Source: Lophium mytilinum
Taxonomy: Eukaryota; Ascomycota; Dothideomycetes; Mytilinidiales; Mytilinidiaceae
Assembly: GCA_010093605.1 (NCBI GenBank)
Contig: MU004203.1
Coordinates: 388,391 to 452,390 of the forward strand
DNA length: 64,000 bases
Reading direction: 5' to 3'
Positions 12,822-24,700 of this stretch are shown one piece after another. The notes beneath the pieces were generated by a model. That model searched no databases, was not told the origin of the DNA, and worked only from the letters and a program-made list of their open reading frames with translations. The position numbers and the translations under genes were made by a program. Each line of letters starts with the position of its first letter. Within the stretch, counting starts at the first letter, position 1.

Positions 12822-14378
12822 TTACGCATCTCGCTTCCCCAACGACTTGCGTTCGGAGCCCTTCCGGAAATGGTGCCGTTCAACAGTAGGTGTGCCAGGC
12901 CGTGAGGTCGACAAGCCCTCAGATCTCAAAGGAGACTTTGCAATCGACGACGCTGGGGCTCGTTCAAGATCAAAGTACGATGGATTGCCGTCAATTGTGG
13001 TTTTCTCGTAGTCTGCGATCCGGATTGGTGGCGGTCGCATACGGTCGTTGCTGCTGTAAAGCCATGTAGCAAACAACACAACAGACGTACCGAGCAAATA
13101 CTGGGGAGCGTCAGTACACTCTGGGTGCATGAAAGAGAGGAGATAACCTACATGTGCGGTGATCGAGACGTCGAAGAACCAGACGCTCGCTAGAAAGCTG
13201 ATGATAACGCTAATGCTTGTCGAAAAGTTCTTTGCAATGTTGTCCGCATAGTTGATAACCATGGACACCAAAACACCGCCGAATGCTTGAAATGCAATTG
13301 TAGTCCAAACGATCCAAGTATACCCCACGAAAAATCCTGTCTTCGCGATTTTCTCGCCGTCAATGAAGATCACGCCAATAAAACCAGCCGCGAATATTGA
13401 CCAGAATGAGAGCTGGACGTTAGCCACCCACAGAGAAGACGATGTATTCGAGTCCTTCAGGATTTTCTCGAAGGAGACTCCAGCAAGGCCAGAGAGAACG
13501 CACGCCGCAATGACAGCAGCCAAGCCAATTGTGCCGTTCAACACTGGATTCTGCATGGCCACATCCTCCTCGATGCCTTCGTATGTTGCAGAGCGCTTAG
13601 ACAGCTCCTGTGCCGCTGTGCTACCTAGGTCGCGAAGTTGCTCGAAGGAACGTGGCCAAAACATTTGTGATTGCGCCTCTTGCAGAGCCGTGAAGCTGGA
13701 TGAGTCGCCTCCGTGTGGCCACTGAACAATGATGACTCCAAATGTAAGGAGAATTAACGATCCCCATTTGCGCATGGACAGTGACCTCCTGAGCAACGCT
13801 ACACTGAATATCGCGGTGGTAAGAATCTTAAGCTGATATGTGACCTGGAACGTGGCTGCGTCTAGATTGCTCACGGCCGCGTATTGTAGGGTGTTTTGCG
13901 CAGTGTACAGGACCGCTGGAATTGCCAGCTTCCAGCTGTCGCCCGTGAAGACTGCCGCAAAGAGGCTGCCAAACAAGTCTGATGCAGATGTATTCGAAGG
14001 GAGCTTGCTGGACATGTCGTATAGAGCCATTGTGAGGGAGATTCCTAGCTTGATCACTTCGTTCAGGAGGACGGCGGTCGAGGCAAAGTATCGGTGCGTG
14101 CCATTCTGTGGCATTATCCGCGAATAGTGCATTATCTGCCAGTATGTCAGCTCTTGACTTGCATCTGATATAGAGAGTTTGAAGTTCTAGAACCGCAATC
14201 CCACAGTGCCAGGGTTCTTACCAGAATGAGGGCGGAATTTTGGAAAGTGAGCTGCCAAATTGTCAGTCAAGCCTTCCACGATTTCTCCATGGGTAAGAAC
14301 GCATACAGCGGCCAAAGATATGGTCTTCATGGGAAACCCTCCCCATGAACCGCCTCTGCGATTCGCGTCAATAGCCAT
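12822..14378 (-). CDS. Golgi UDP-galactose-type nucleotide-sugar transporter, 4 exons, 454 aa
   Basis: Exons: 14307-14378, 14222-14251, 13152-14135, 12822-13100; sum 1365 nt, 455 codons with stop. The product belongs to the SLC35A family, multi-pass antiporters that bring UDP-sugars into the Golgi in exchange for UMP. The diagnostic segments are LTFQNSALILIMHYSR at the first transmembrane helix (split over three exons), NNTLQYA-like AQNTLQYAAVSNLDAATFQV, YQLKILTTAIFSV, and GGVLVSMVINYADNIAKNF near the end. About ten hydrophobic helices are visible; the last 80 residues are a hydrophilic Ser/Pro/Arg-rich cytosolic tail. The loop at about residues 200-235 is longer than usual. UDP-galactose versus UDP-GlcNAc cannot be settled by eye. 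The 51-nt intron at 13101-13151 has no in-frame stop. Confidence 0.92.
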
Positions 14379-16090
14379 GGTGCCCCCCTTTCGTTCTTAG
14401 GATGTCTGCGCTGCAGTCGTCGACAGGACGGGAAGAGTATGACTTGTACACTAGTATGATGAAGCTTGAGAAAATCTGTATAAAAGGCCGTTTACTGTAC
14501 AATAGAATCAAAGGAGTGTGGGTGAGTTGGCAGGCTCACAAGTGAATCATGGACCGCGGCGATGGGCAGACGCGAACCCTGGAACAGGGCGCCCTGATGC
14601 CCGCGGGCGATCACCTTTCAGACGCTGCAAGTGACAGCATCACGGGAGACCCACAGTGTGCCTTAACAGCCACTCACCATCCCCGCAAACCGCCTGGATG
14701 AGATCGTCTGGGGTCTGGACGGCTTCGAACAAGGTCACACGCTCCGCCGATTTTCATGCCAGCACTGAGAACACCTCCAAGCATCAACCGTATACATTCT
14801 AGCAGCAAAGCAGCCAAGCGCTTTTGATGGCCAAGAAGACGGGGACTCCTGACCGCGGGCATTCCATTTCCAAGGTTCCAATTACGTATTCACAGATCGG
14901 TAGTGAGACCTAAAATCAGCCTCGTGTATGTCATTTATTGGCCGCAAAACACCGCTCCCTTAGACCGCAAGATGGTGTCCGTGAACTACAGCAAACTGTT
15001 TTCAACAGCCGAGTGATCCGTATCGTCCAAAGGCTGGTTTCATTGGAAGCTGGGTGAGATGGAGATACTTTGTTGCACAGTCTCCCTCTCGTCTCCTTCG
15101 CTATCTGTAGTCTGCAACCGTGGATTTACTGTGTAGGTCGTCTTCGGTTTGTTCAACGGCAGAGCAAGGAGATCTCTTTAAAAAGTACCAGTTCCGCAGT
15201 GAATCATAACCAAAAACTGTCTGATGTCCAAACAGCTTTCCTTTTAGCAAATTTGAAACGTCTTGAAACGTTGCCCTTATTCCCCGCTTGTTGAGACCCC
15301 GACAACAAGACCACGTCTCTCAATTCTCAGGCACATGATTGCTAAATTCGGTTTTCTACTCAAATTCTGGATATCCTTCATACATCTAGTCATGTAACTA
15401 AAGTTACACATGTAGCTACTGGCTTCGAGTAACGTTTATTCCGTTTACATAACGTGACTGCGTGACACGCTAGTTTAATCTGCATCACTTCGAATCGCGA
15501 TAAACACCTAGGGTGTAGATCAGACGTGAGAAGCAATCACCTCCTCCACCCAACACATAATGCAAAGCACCCGCTAACCACAGCGGTAGGATTTTGCTTT
15601 TTAGAGAGGCTGGTAATGAATTGAATGCAGGCATGGACTCTTTGAGCATTGAGAAAAATTGCGAGAGACATTCGCCCAACTCCCTCACGGCGCCAGAAGA
15701 TACCTAAGCTACCACCTACTTATCTCTGAGAATCTAATAGTCTAGGGGCCGCAATTGAACAGCCCATGCCCACGTTCAAGTTATACTGCTGTTGACATCA
15801 TACGTAGCACCTTGAGGACTCTCAAGCCTGTCCCAACTTCATGCCTGGTGATGTCGTTTCTAGGGACTGTAAATCTCACACCCTCTGACTTAGACTAAAA
15901 CCTCGAATAAGAGCCATCCTGATGTCCTTTTGACAACATACGTAGCTGCTTAAGGACTCTCATACCTACACATGTTTCAAAAACAAAGATGGCATTTGTA
16001 GGGGCTATAGATTTAGCCGCCCTCCATCTCGGTGCTTCATACATGTATACACAAACATCTTACTCGTACATTCACAGCCGCACCTATCTC
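14379..16090. other. Intergenic, 1.7 kb
   Basis: No convincing gene. The first part is the presumed promoter of the nucleotide-sugar transporter, with an AT-rich run near 14475-14510. A diverged direct repeat lies at 15791-16013 (listed separately). A short GTAACT/AGTTAC inverted repeat sits near 15393-15408. Confidence 0.5.
15791..16013. repeat. Diverged direct repeat, two copies about 85 bp, spaced 139 bp
   Basis: Copy one (about 15791-15874) and copy two (about 15929-16013) share TTGACA-CATACGTAGC, an AAGGACTCTCA/GAGGACTCTCA block, then a GATG/GATGGC-TTTGTAGGG-like block and TGTAAATCT/TATAGATTT ends, all in the same order and spacing. Identity by eye is around 65-70 percent. Many differences are C/T or G/A. 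Function unknown; it may be an old local duplication downstream of COQ3. Confidence 0.55.
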
Positions 16091-17008
16091 TCAACCCTCC
16101 CTCCTCACCCCGAAAAAGTAGTTCCCCCACCCCTCTCCCCCAGGCACCTCCCTCCATCCCAACCCAGGCACATACACGACCCCCATCGTCCGCATCTCCC
16201 CCCACCCCTCTCGCCCACCAAACCACCCCCTCACCTCCCCCTCATTGACGTACTTTCGCCAATCATGCGTCCCCTTTGGCACAATCCCCAGCACGTCCTC
16301 CGCCATCACATTCGTCACCGCCCAGCTCGTCCACGTCCGCGCAATCGTCGACAGCACCAGCCACCCCCCGGGCTTCACGTGCGGCATCAGCTTCTCCAGG
16401 AACTCGGAAGGCGAGTTGACGTGCTCGAGCACTTCGAACAGCGTCACGATGTCGAACTGCTCTGCTTCCGTTGCTGGCAGTGGGAGTGCCTCGATCCCTT
16501 CGTTCCGGTATGTCAGCCGCCCTGATGTCGTGAGGAGGGGGTCGCGCTTCTTGTGCGCCTCCGCGATCGCGAGCACCTCGCTGGAGGGGTCGATGGCGGT
16601 AACAGAGCTGGTGTGTGGCAGCCGGGCTGCGCTTTCGGCGAAGATGCCGCCGCCGCAGCCGACGTCGAGGTAGCGGTAGGTTTTTGGGTGCGAGGCCGAG
16701 ACTGGGACGGGGATGGAGGTCAGGCAGCGGGTTATGAAGGTGTGGCGGAGCGGGTTCATGAGGTGGAGCAGGCGGGATGGGCCGTGAGGGTCCCACCAGC
16801 TGCTGGCGAGGGCATTGAAGTGGGAGACTTCTGTGGGGTCGACGGAGGAGGTGGAGGAGTGGCGGATGGAGGCATGGTGAGGTTGAGGTGGGAGGACGAC
16901 TTTGTGGGAGGGGAGAGGGTGGGAGAGTCTGCGGAGGGCGGAGGATGTAGATGGCCTGGGCAGCTTTGCGAGAGCTTTGAGAGGGCTGGTCAGGCGCGGA
17001 GGAGGCAT
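16091..17008 (-). CDS. COQ3: Ubiquinone biosynthesis O-methyltransferase, mitochondrial, 305 aa
   Basis: A single exon with an N-terminal basic/serine-rich stretch of about 50 residues lacking acids, as expected for a mitochondrial presequence. The SAM-binding fold follows: EVSHFNALASSWWDPHGPSRLLHLMNP (split here as EVSHFNALASSWW then DPHGPSRLLHLMNP), motif I YLDVGCGGGIFAES, acidic strand-2 end AIDPSS, FDIVTLFEVLEHV, and VKPGGWLVLSTIART. COQ3 carries out both O-methylation steps of ubiquinone synthesis on the matrix face of the inner membrane within the CoQ synthome. Length matches the yeast enzyme (about 312). The gene is GC-rich, so long frames on the other strand are shadows. Start at 17008 gives the complete presequence. 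Confidence 0.95.
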   Translation of the reverse strand: MPPPRLTSPLKALAKLPRPSTSSALRRLSHPLPSHKVVLPPQPHHASIRHSSTSSVDPTEVSHFNALASSWWDPHGPSRLLHLMNPLRHTFITRCLTSIPVPVSASHPKTYRYLDVGCGGGIFAESAARLPHTSSVTAIDPSSEVLAIAEAHKKRDPLLTTSGRLTYRNEGIEALPLPATEAEQFDIVTLFEVLEHVNSPSEFLEKLMPHVKPGGWLVLSTIARTWTSWAVTNVMAEDVLGIVPKGTHDWRKYVNEGEVRGWFGGREGWGEMRTMGVVYVPGLGWREVPGGEGWGNYFFGVRREG

Positions 17009-17477
17009 TGTTGAAAGTGGATGGTTTGAAGATTATGTGTGAGATTTCGTAGTCATGATCGGAGCATTGTTCGAAAAGCGGTACTGAGATGAATTAGGGT
17101 CGTTAGTCGTGGTGAAGTCGAATCGATGGATGACGATGCACGGGCGAAACTTTAAAATGGTACAGGGCAGGGGTAGCTTTTGGATGGCGAAGCATTGCAG
17201 ATCCGGGATAGCATTTAAGGAAGATCAGCAGAAGGTCTTTAACAATGCATGTACAGTCACAAGATAATACTGAATACAGCTAAATCGATACCATCAGGCT
17301 GTTTCTAGCTGCTATGAACTAGACGTAAGAGGTGGAAGCCTTCGTTACCAGCTCAAGCTGCTGTCTATTTATCAATTTGGAGCCCAATCTGTAGGCTTAG
17401 TAGGGTATCTTTTGACCCCGTTAGACATTTAGTAATCCTGATCCAAACGCCGATGCTATGCAGTAAGTGAAATCGCT
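17009..17477. other. Intergenic, 469 bp
   Basis: Between COQ3 start and TFIIE-beta stop, same strand; contains the presumed COQ3 promoter. Nothing else recognised. Confidence 0.6.
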
Positions 17478-18290
17478 CTACTTCCTCTTATGGGAATAGT
17501 CCTTCAAGATGGAAGCCATGTGGGTGTTGGTCTGCTTCCCGCCCTTCCTAGGAGCCTTTTTCTTCTTCTCCTTTGGTTTCTCCTTCACGGCGGCCCTCGC
17601 CTCACTAGCTGGCTTCAGGTTCGCGGCAAGCAGCTTGGTCCGAAGCTCGTCTGGATTTGCGGGCAGGTGAATCTTGTGCCACTCGCTCAGGAAGTCTGCG
17701 TCCAAGGAGTGCATCAGCGTGGGGTCGTTGATCCAGACGCAGCGCGCACTGCCGTCCTTCTTGTTGTGGGTGACTAGCAGTTCCTTCTTTGCTTCCATGG
17801 CGTTGATGGCCTCTGCAGCGTCTGCCCACCCATCCTTGAGATCCTTGACCGTGATACCACAAGCGGACTGCTGGTTCTGCAGGAAGCCCTTGAGCTGCTC
17901 AGGCGTCTTGACGCTACTCTTGGGCTTGTAGCTGTATGTGTCCTTTTTCGAGTTGTACTGAACCTTCTGCGTGTCGGGGTTTCGCAAGATGGTCCTGAGG
18001 CGGTTTCGCACTTCCACGTCGTCGGGCGCAATGTTCAAGTAGTCGGTGATCTCCTTGAATGTCAGGGGACGACCAGATTCGCGGAGGAAGCTGGTCGTAT
18101 AGCCGACCTGCGTGAAGATGTGGAGGCCGGTGCCCGTTTCGCCAGGCTGCGAGTAGACAGTTGAGGTCGCGGGCTTTATGGCGTCGGCTGGTCGCTTGCG
18201 CTTGGTGCCGCCACTAGAGGCGTTCGAGGGAGTTGGAGAGGGCACAGAGAGGTTGCCCGGGACGGCGGAGGACGACTTGAAGGAGGACAT
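17478..18290 (-). CDS. TFA2: Transcription initiation factor TFIIE subunit beta, 270 aa
   Basis: A single-exon gene. After a Ser/Pro/Lys-rich N-terminus (about 1-45) come two winged-helix regions: the first around residues 55-125 with RPLTFKEITDYLNI and VRNRLRTILRNPDTQKVQYN, the second around 130-205 with GITVKDLKDGWADAAEAINAME and WINDP. The tail is strongly basic (KEKPKEKKKKAPRKGGKQTN) and ends in a short helix, as in TFIIE-beta. The protein pairs with TFIIE-alpha, recruits TFIIH and helps promoter opening by RNA polymerase II. Somewhat shorter than yeast Tfa2 (328). It is divergent to the MLP1/TPR gene. Confidence 0.93.
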   Translation of the reverse strand: MSSFKSSSAVPGNLSVPSPTPSNASSGGTKRKRPADAIKPATSTVYSQPGETGTGLHIFTQVGYTTSFLRESGRPLTFKEITDYLNIAPDDVEVRNRLRTILRNPDTQKVQYNSKKDTYSYKPKSSVKTPEQLKGFLQNQQSACGITVKDLKDGWADAAEAINAMEAKKELLVTHNKKDGSARCVWINDPTLMHSLDADFLSEWHKIHLPANPDELRTKLLAANLKPASEARAAVKEKPKEKKKKAPRKGGKQTNTHMASILKDYSHKRK

Positions 18291-18743
18291 GCTGTCGGCT
18301 TAGGTGAGGTGCTCGACAACAGCTCTTTCAGCGGGCGGAGGCAGCGCTCGCGCAACTGTTGATGGCCAAGACCGCGGTGGATGCAAAGCCAAAACTACCT
18401 TAGAACAGCGCCAGCCTGCGGAATGTAGGGCACGCCGGTGGTCGGCAAACGGTGATTGTGGAGTGAGTGGGAGAGTGAGGTGGAGGGACCACCGGTTGCA
18501 GCGACAAGGCGGCGGCTCGTTCACTAGCGTTTATGCAGCCTTGCACAAAAGGCTTGGCGCCGCCCTCGCAAGCGCGCCTAAAGTCAGAGCTGCTCTTTCA
18601 CGTCTTTGACCTCCGCGAACAACCCCAACAAGAGCGCCATTGTCGCCTCACCACCACCCTCCTTTCATTGCCTTCCCTCACCACACACCCCCTTGATCGC
18701 GGTCCTCGAGCATGACCTAGGTGGTCCTCACTTCGCTCTCACC
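18291..18743. promoter_or_regulatory. Divergent promoter between TFIIE-beta and MLP1/TPR
   Basis: 453 bp separate the two start codons, so both promoters must lie here. The part next to MLP1 is pyrimidine-rich (about 18640-18720), typical of fungal leaders. No TATA box seen on either strand, in keeping with housekeeping genes. Confidence 0.55.
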
Positions 18744-21700
18744 ATGGCGGCCGCTGCCGTTGACGCAGCCTACCTGGCCGCGTCGTTTGCGGTGCCCGAA
18801 CCGCAGATACAATCGCTACTCGACAACCCCACCACCGAACTCGTTGCGTCCATCCTTTCCCAGATCGAGCACAAGGCTCGCGAATATGACGACATCAAGG
18901 CTGAGAAGCTCCGCACCGATGTGGAGCTGGAAAATGCTGTACGCTCTGGAGACACCCGCGCCAAAGCCCTCAAGGCCTCGGTGGACAAAGGCCTCAAGGA
19001 GGTCGAAGATCTAAGGCGGAAGCTCAACGATGAAGGTATGTGCTCGCTTCCTGGCCCTCAACACGTGTTTGCTGATGACCGCCATCCAGAGAATGCTCGC
19101 GCTCAACTCGAGACGGAGCTCCAAACCTTCAAGTCCTCTTCATCCAATTCGACCTCCGAAGTCCAGGCTCTGCAGTCTCGAATCACTACCCTAGAATCCT
19201 CTAACCGCGATGCGCTTGCCCTCGTCGAATCGAAATCCACGGCACACGACAGACTTGCTGATGAGCTCTCCGCACAGCACAAGAAGACGGTAGCCCTCAA
19301 GCGCGAGGTATCCGAGCTTGCGGAGAAGAATCAGGCTCTTGAGAATGCCTCACTGAGCACCAAGTTTCGCGAGCAATCTCTGCAGCAAGAGGTCGACCTT
19401 TTGAAGAAGAACAACGAATGGTACGAGGGCGAGTTGCAGACGCGCAATTCCGAGCACACCAAGTTCCGTAAAGAGAAGAGTTCTAGGATTTCTGAGCTGC
19501 AGCGACTGAACGAAGACGCCACCCAGACTATCGAATCCCTCCGCCGTACCGAGACCACCCTGCGACAACGCCTAGAAGAGGTCAACCAGAAGGCTGAAGA
19601 AGGTTTCACCAAGATACAGCAGCTCGAGGAGGACAGGCTCAAAATACAGGAGTCCTTCCGTGCTGAGCTAGACAGTGCTCACCGACTCGCCAGTCTCCAG
19701 AAACAAGGCGCAGACATGGCCAAGTCACGATTGCAAGAAGTTCAATCCGAACTCGCCGACAAGAATGAATCTGCGGCAGAGGAAATTGGCACCTTACAAG
19801 CAGAAGTTGTGACGGAGCGAAATCAGCGTGTGGCCTCCGAAGCCAGAGTCGAAGAGCTTGAGCTTCAAGTGGAGCAGCTTGAAGCTAACCTTACCGAGGC
19901 TCGCAACACGATCCAGGTACCAGCTACACCGAGACGTGGTATCAACGGCACTCTTGGGACCCCTGGCCGAAGTGCTTCCCCGTTCGGTTCTCCGGCTGCC
20001 TCCCGAATGAAATCCACCACCACACAGCTCTATACCGAATACCATGAGCTCAAAGTCGAGTTAGGAGTTATGACTGAAAAGTATGAAGGAGCTTCAAAGA
20101 GCATGACTGAGATGCTCCATCAAATGGAAAATCTTGGGCCTGAGCTAGAGGAGCTGCGGTCAAACAACGAGGAGCTCAGCAATACCGTCGGTGAACTCTC
20201 CTCGCTACTTGAAGAGGCCAATAAGGAACGTGAGCTGGCTCGGAGGAACGCTAGGAAGCTCCAAGGCGACTTGAACGGCCTCAACGCCGACAGAAATTTG
20301 CTCCGCCAAGAGTCACGAGACCTCAGCGCCCAGATCCAACGCCTCCTGGTCGAAGCGCAAGCCCGGGAGATGGGTCTAGAGTCTCTTGATTCTACAACGC
20401 AGACTTACCTTGACCAAGTTGCTAAGGGCGAGCTTCCCGTTCCAGATGAGCTGTCAGATACTGGCAAACTTATCAGTCGGAGGTTGGTGCTCTATAAAGA
20501 TGTGAATGAGCTGCAAGCAAAGAACGAGGAGCTGCTTCTGGGTCTCCGGGGTCTGACAGAAAAGTATGAAGGTGCAGAAGCAGCTGCGAAAGCAGTGAAT
20601 ATTGAGCAAGACCGCGAGGAGCTGGCGAGGTTACGAGAACAATGCGCACGATATGAAGACGAGCTGCAGTCCCTGAATCATCGGTCGCAGAGTTTTGCGC
20701 AAGAACGAGACATGTTCCGGCGAATGCTAGCACATCGTGGCCAGCTCCCAGAGGGCTCAGATCTTGCCTCCGCTTTCGGCCAATCTCTGGACGGTCGTGC
20801 AACTGCTACTCCGCCTCCTGGCGACATGATGGAGAGTATCGAGCAATCTCCACAGGCGCAGACTGCTTCGGACTATGCAAATCTGATCAAGGAGATGACC
20901 AGCCATTTCGATGCCTACAAACAAGAGAGCTCCACCAATCTGACCTTACTCAAGCAACAAGTTGACAAGCTCGCTAAAGAGAAGGGAGAATTGCAAACCG
21001 AGGTTTCGCGATTCAGCAGTCAGCTTGCCCTCGCCCACGAGCGTTACGAACTTCTTCAATCCAATTTCGGCATGCTCCAATCCGAAAATGGAGAATTGCT
21101 GAAGCGCACGCAGTCTCTCCAGGAAGTTGCGGCCAGGCAAGATCTACTAACGCAAAAGACGGCGGAAGATTATACCGAGATAAAGGCATTCAGCGATGGC
21201 TTGCGCAATGAAAACGCGAATCTGAAAGCCGAGCGCGAATTGTGGAAAAGAATTGAGGAACGGATCAGCGAAGACAACCGGTCGCTCCTTGACGAGAGGA
21301 CTCGACTCAACAAGATGGTTAGCGACTTGCAAAATTTGCAAAACGAACGCGAACTTTCGGACTCCGAGAATCGACGACGATTACAGAACAAGGTTGAATC
21401 TCTGGAGACCGAGCTCCAGTCAGTGAAGCGGAAACGTGATGATGAGCTTGAAGACGGGAAGAAGCTTGCATTGCGCCGAGAATACGAACAAGAGCAGAGC
21501 AGGACCAGAATCGACGATCTTGTGAAGACCCTAGGGAACATTCGCGAGGAGCTTGTAGCTGCTAAGACGGAACGCGATCAGCTTCAGAGTAGAGTCGACG
21601 AGATGAAGATTGAACTCCGGACTGCCGAAGAGAGAGCACATGCTCTTCAGCCGCGCCCAACACCCCGCACAAATGGCACTAATGGAACTGCCGGACCTAA

Positions 21701-24700
21701 CGTCAATGAGGATGGTCTCACCAGAGAGCAGGAGCTTGAGCTCGAGATTTCCGACCTCAAGCGTGACCTTGAACTTGCACGTAGCGAAGTTGAGAATACA
21801 AAGGTGCACATTGAGAGCTACAAGGGGATTGCACAAGCCTCGGAGGAAGAGCTTGCGTCTCTCAACGAAACCTATGAGCAGTATCATGAAGAGATGGAGA
21901 ACACGATAGCCGAGAAGGAGGCGAGAATCAAGGATCTTGAGCAACGGGTGGAGGAGATCTCATCCGAGCTGGTCACAACGAACCAGGAGCTTTCTGAAGT
22001 CCGACGTTCTCAAGAGGAGAGCTGCACGACATTCAGCCAGCAAAAGGAGGTTCTGGAGTCGGAAATCATCCGCCTCAGGGACGACTGTGAGCGCTACCAA
22101 GAAACCGCCAAGATGCATCAAGAGGACCTCAAGGCCCAAGCCGAGATTGCCAAACAGGCTCAGCAAAGCTACGAGAACGAATTGGTCCGGCACGGCGAAG
22201 CCACGAAGAATCTCAGGACCGTGCGGGAGGAATACAACACCTTGCGGACCGAGGTTGCAGACATCAAAGCCCAGGGCGAAGCTGCTCGCACGGCCTTGGC
22301 GCAAAGCGAAGTGCATTGGAATGAGACACGAGAACGCTACGAACGGGAACTTGGGGAAATACGAACCCGAAACGAGGATGTGAAGTCTCAAAACAAGATT
22401 TTGCACCAGCAGCTTGAGAACGTCAGCTCACAGATTGCCAGCTTGAAGCAAAGCCGAGTATCGATTGCCGGTGGTGAGGAGGATGCTACTGGTTCCCCAT
22501 CGTCGGGGCTCGAGAGCCTCCAAGAGGTTATTCGATACCTCAGGCAAGAGAAGGAGATTGTTGATGTTCAGTACGAGCTTTCCATTCAAGAAGCTAAGCG
22601 ACTGAAACAGCAGCTGGACCATGCCCAGAATCAACTTGACCAGACTCGCGAGAAGTTGAACTCGGAACGCCAGACCCAGGCCGATAAGGAGCAGAACGCA
22701 CTCAGCCACAGCAAGCTTATGGAGACTCTTGAGCAACTCAATCTGTTCAGGGAAAGCAGCGCCACTCTTCGAAACGAGGCACGCCAGGCGCAGGCTCAAC
22801 TCGCCGAAAAAATGAAGGAGGTGGAGGACCTCGTGAGCCAAATACAACCCCTTCAAACCCGTGTGCGCGAACTCGACAACGCACTCGAGACCAAGAATGG
22901 AGAATATGAGCTTCTGCAACAGGACCGTGATAGGTATCAGAAGCGAGCTCAAGACATTCTGCAGAAGTACGACCGAGTTGATCCCGCAGAGCTCGAGGAA
23001 CTCAAGACCAGACTCGAGACTCTTCAAACAGAACGCGACCAGGCTGTTGCAGAGCTACAACCACTACAAGAGCAGCTGAACGAAGTCGATGAGCGGATCC
23101 GAGCCGCCACGGAAGTTGCGCTAGCTGAACAGAAAGTGGGGTTCGACGAGCGGAGGCAGAAACTCGTAGACCAATCCAAGACCAGGGACAAAGACAAGAC
23201 CGCGGTTATCAACGGTCTCAGACAGGAGCGCGATGGGCTCCAACAGCAGATTGTCGAAGTCAAGACGGAGCTCGAAACAACCAAATCTGCGTTGGAGGAA
23301 GCCCTTGCAAATTCGAAACCCGCGGACACGTCTATGGAAAACGCAGAAGAGGGCCAGGTCGATGAAGGCAGTGCGACTGGTTTCTCACAAGAGGAAAAGG
23401 AGGCTCTCGAAGCTCGTATCAATGACGCTGAAGGAAGGGTCAACCAGGAAGCTAACCGAGCTGTCAACCTTCACATACAAGTGGATGCACTCCAAGGGCG
23501 TGTTCGGGAACTGGAAAATCAGATCGTAAGTCAACTAGAAGACTTCGGAAAGGCAACCATGCTAATTTCGTTCCAGGCTGAACTCCACCAACGCGTTGCT
23601 ACCGCTAATAATGAAGTGGCTGAGTCCAATGCCAAGCGCGCTCAGCTGGAGGTCCAGGTTCAACAAATGCAGGCACAGGTACCTCCGCCTGCCAACCAGG
23701 ACACAAACGGAGACTCCTCGGAAGAGCTGGAGAAGCTCAAGGAAGAGCTCGAGGCTACTCGGAAAGAGGCAGATGACCTGCGAATCAATGCTGCAATCGC
23801 GGCAGCGACCAGCGCTCCTTCTGATAGCTCTAAATCTATTGCCGATCAAGTTGCTGAGCAGGTAACTATCATTCGCGCGGAGCTTGAGGCTGCACAAACC
23901 GAGAAGATCCAGGCGGCCGAGACTCTTTGCCAAAACAGGACAGAGAAGATGAAGAACGCTCTTACATCTAAGCTCAGAGATGGCAAGGAGACTATCAAAC
24001 AACAAATGCAAGAGGAGTATGAAGAGAAAATGGCGCAAATTCGCTCAGAGCATGAAGCGACGATCCAACAATTGAAGACAGAGCATCAAGCCGAGATTGC
24101 CACTCTTCACGAGGAAGGTCGACTGCTAGTACAAAAGGGTGTTGAAGACCAGCCCACAAAGACGGAGCAAGACAAGACTGTAGAAGGTGCTGGGGCGGAG
24201 TTAGGCGATGGTTCTGAGAAGGCACCTATCGCCTGGGATGCCCCAGAATCGGTCATCAAGCACTTCGTGTCTAACCACCCTGTCGTGAAGGAGATTCTCG
24301 TCCGCAACGTCCAGAAGAAGCTTGCGCAGGAGAAAGAGGCCGCTATAGCCCAGGCGGTTGAAGAGCAAGAAAAGATCGCCGAAACCAAACACAAGGAGCT
24401 CAATGATGCATATACCAAGAAGGTTAATGATTATGAGATGGGGGCAAAGAAGCTCAACATCAAGCTTAGCATGTTTGAGAACAGAGCTGCTCGATTCGCA
24501 GTAGTTCAGCAAGCGGCCAAGGAGACTCCAGAACGAGCTGTCAGTGAGGTTTTGGCCCTCTCAGAGAACGTGAAGGCGGCCAAGCCAGGCCAACCCGCAC
24601 AGGCAGCGCCAGCTACGCAGTCGGCAGTCCCAGCCCAGCCAGCAACTCCGGCTCAACCTGCGCCTGCTAGTAAGCCAGCGGAGCCAGCACAGCCTACACC

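Noticed and set aside
15390-15411. Palindrome-like GTAACT/AGTTAC as a terminator or operator
   Set aside because: Too short and isolated; such inverted repeats are expected by chance and no gene adjoins it.
16091-17014. Long plus-strand frames opposite COQ3
   Set aside because: Shadows of the GC-rich COQ3 coding strand; COQ3 motifs are unambiguous.
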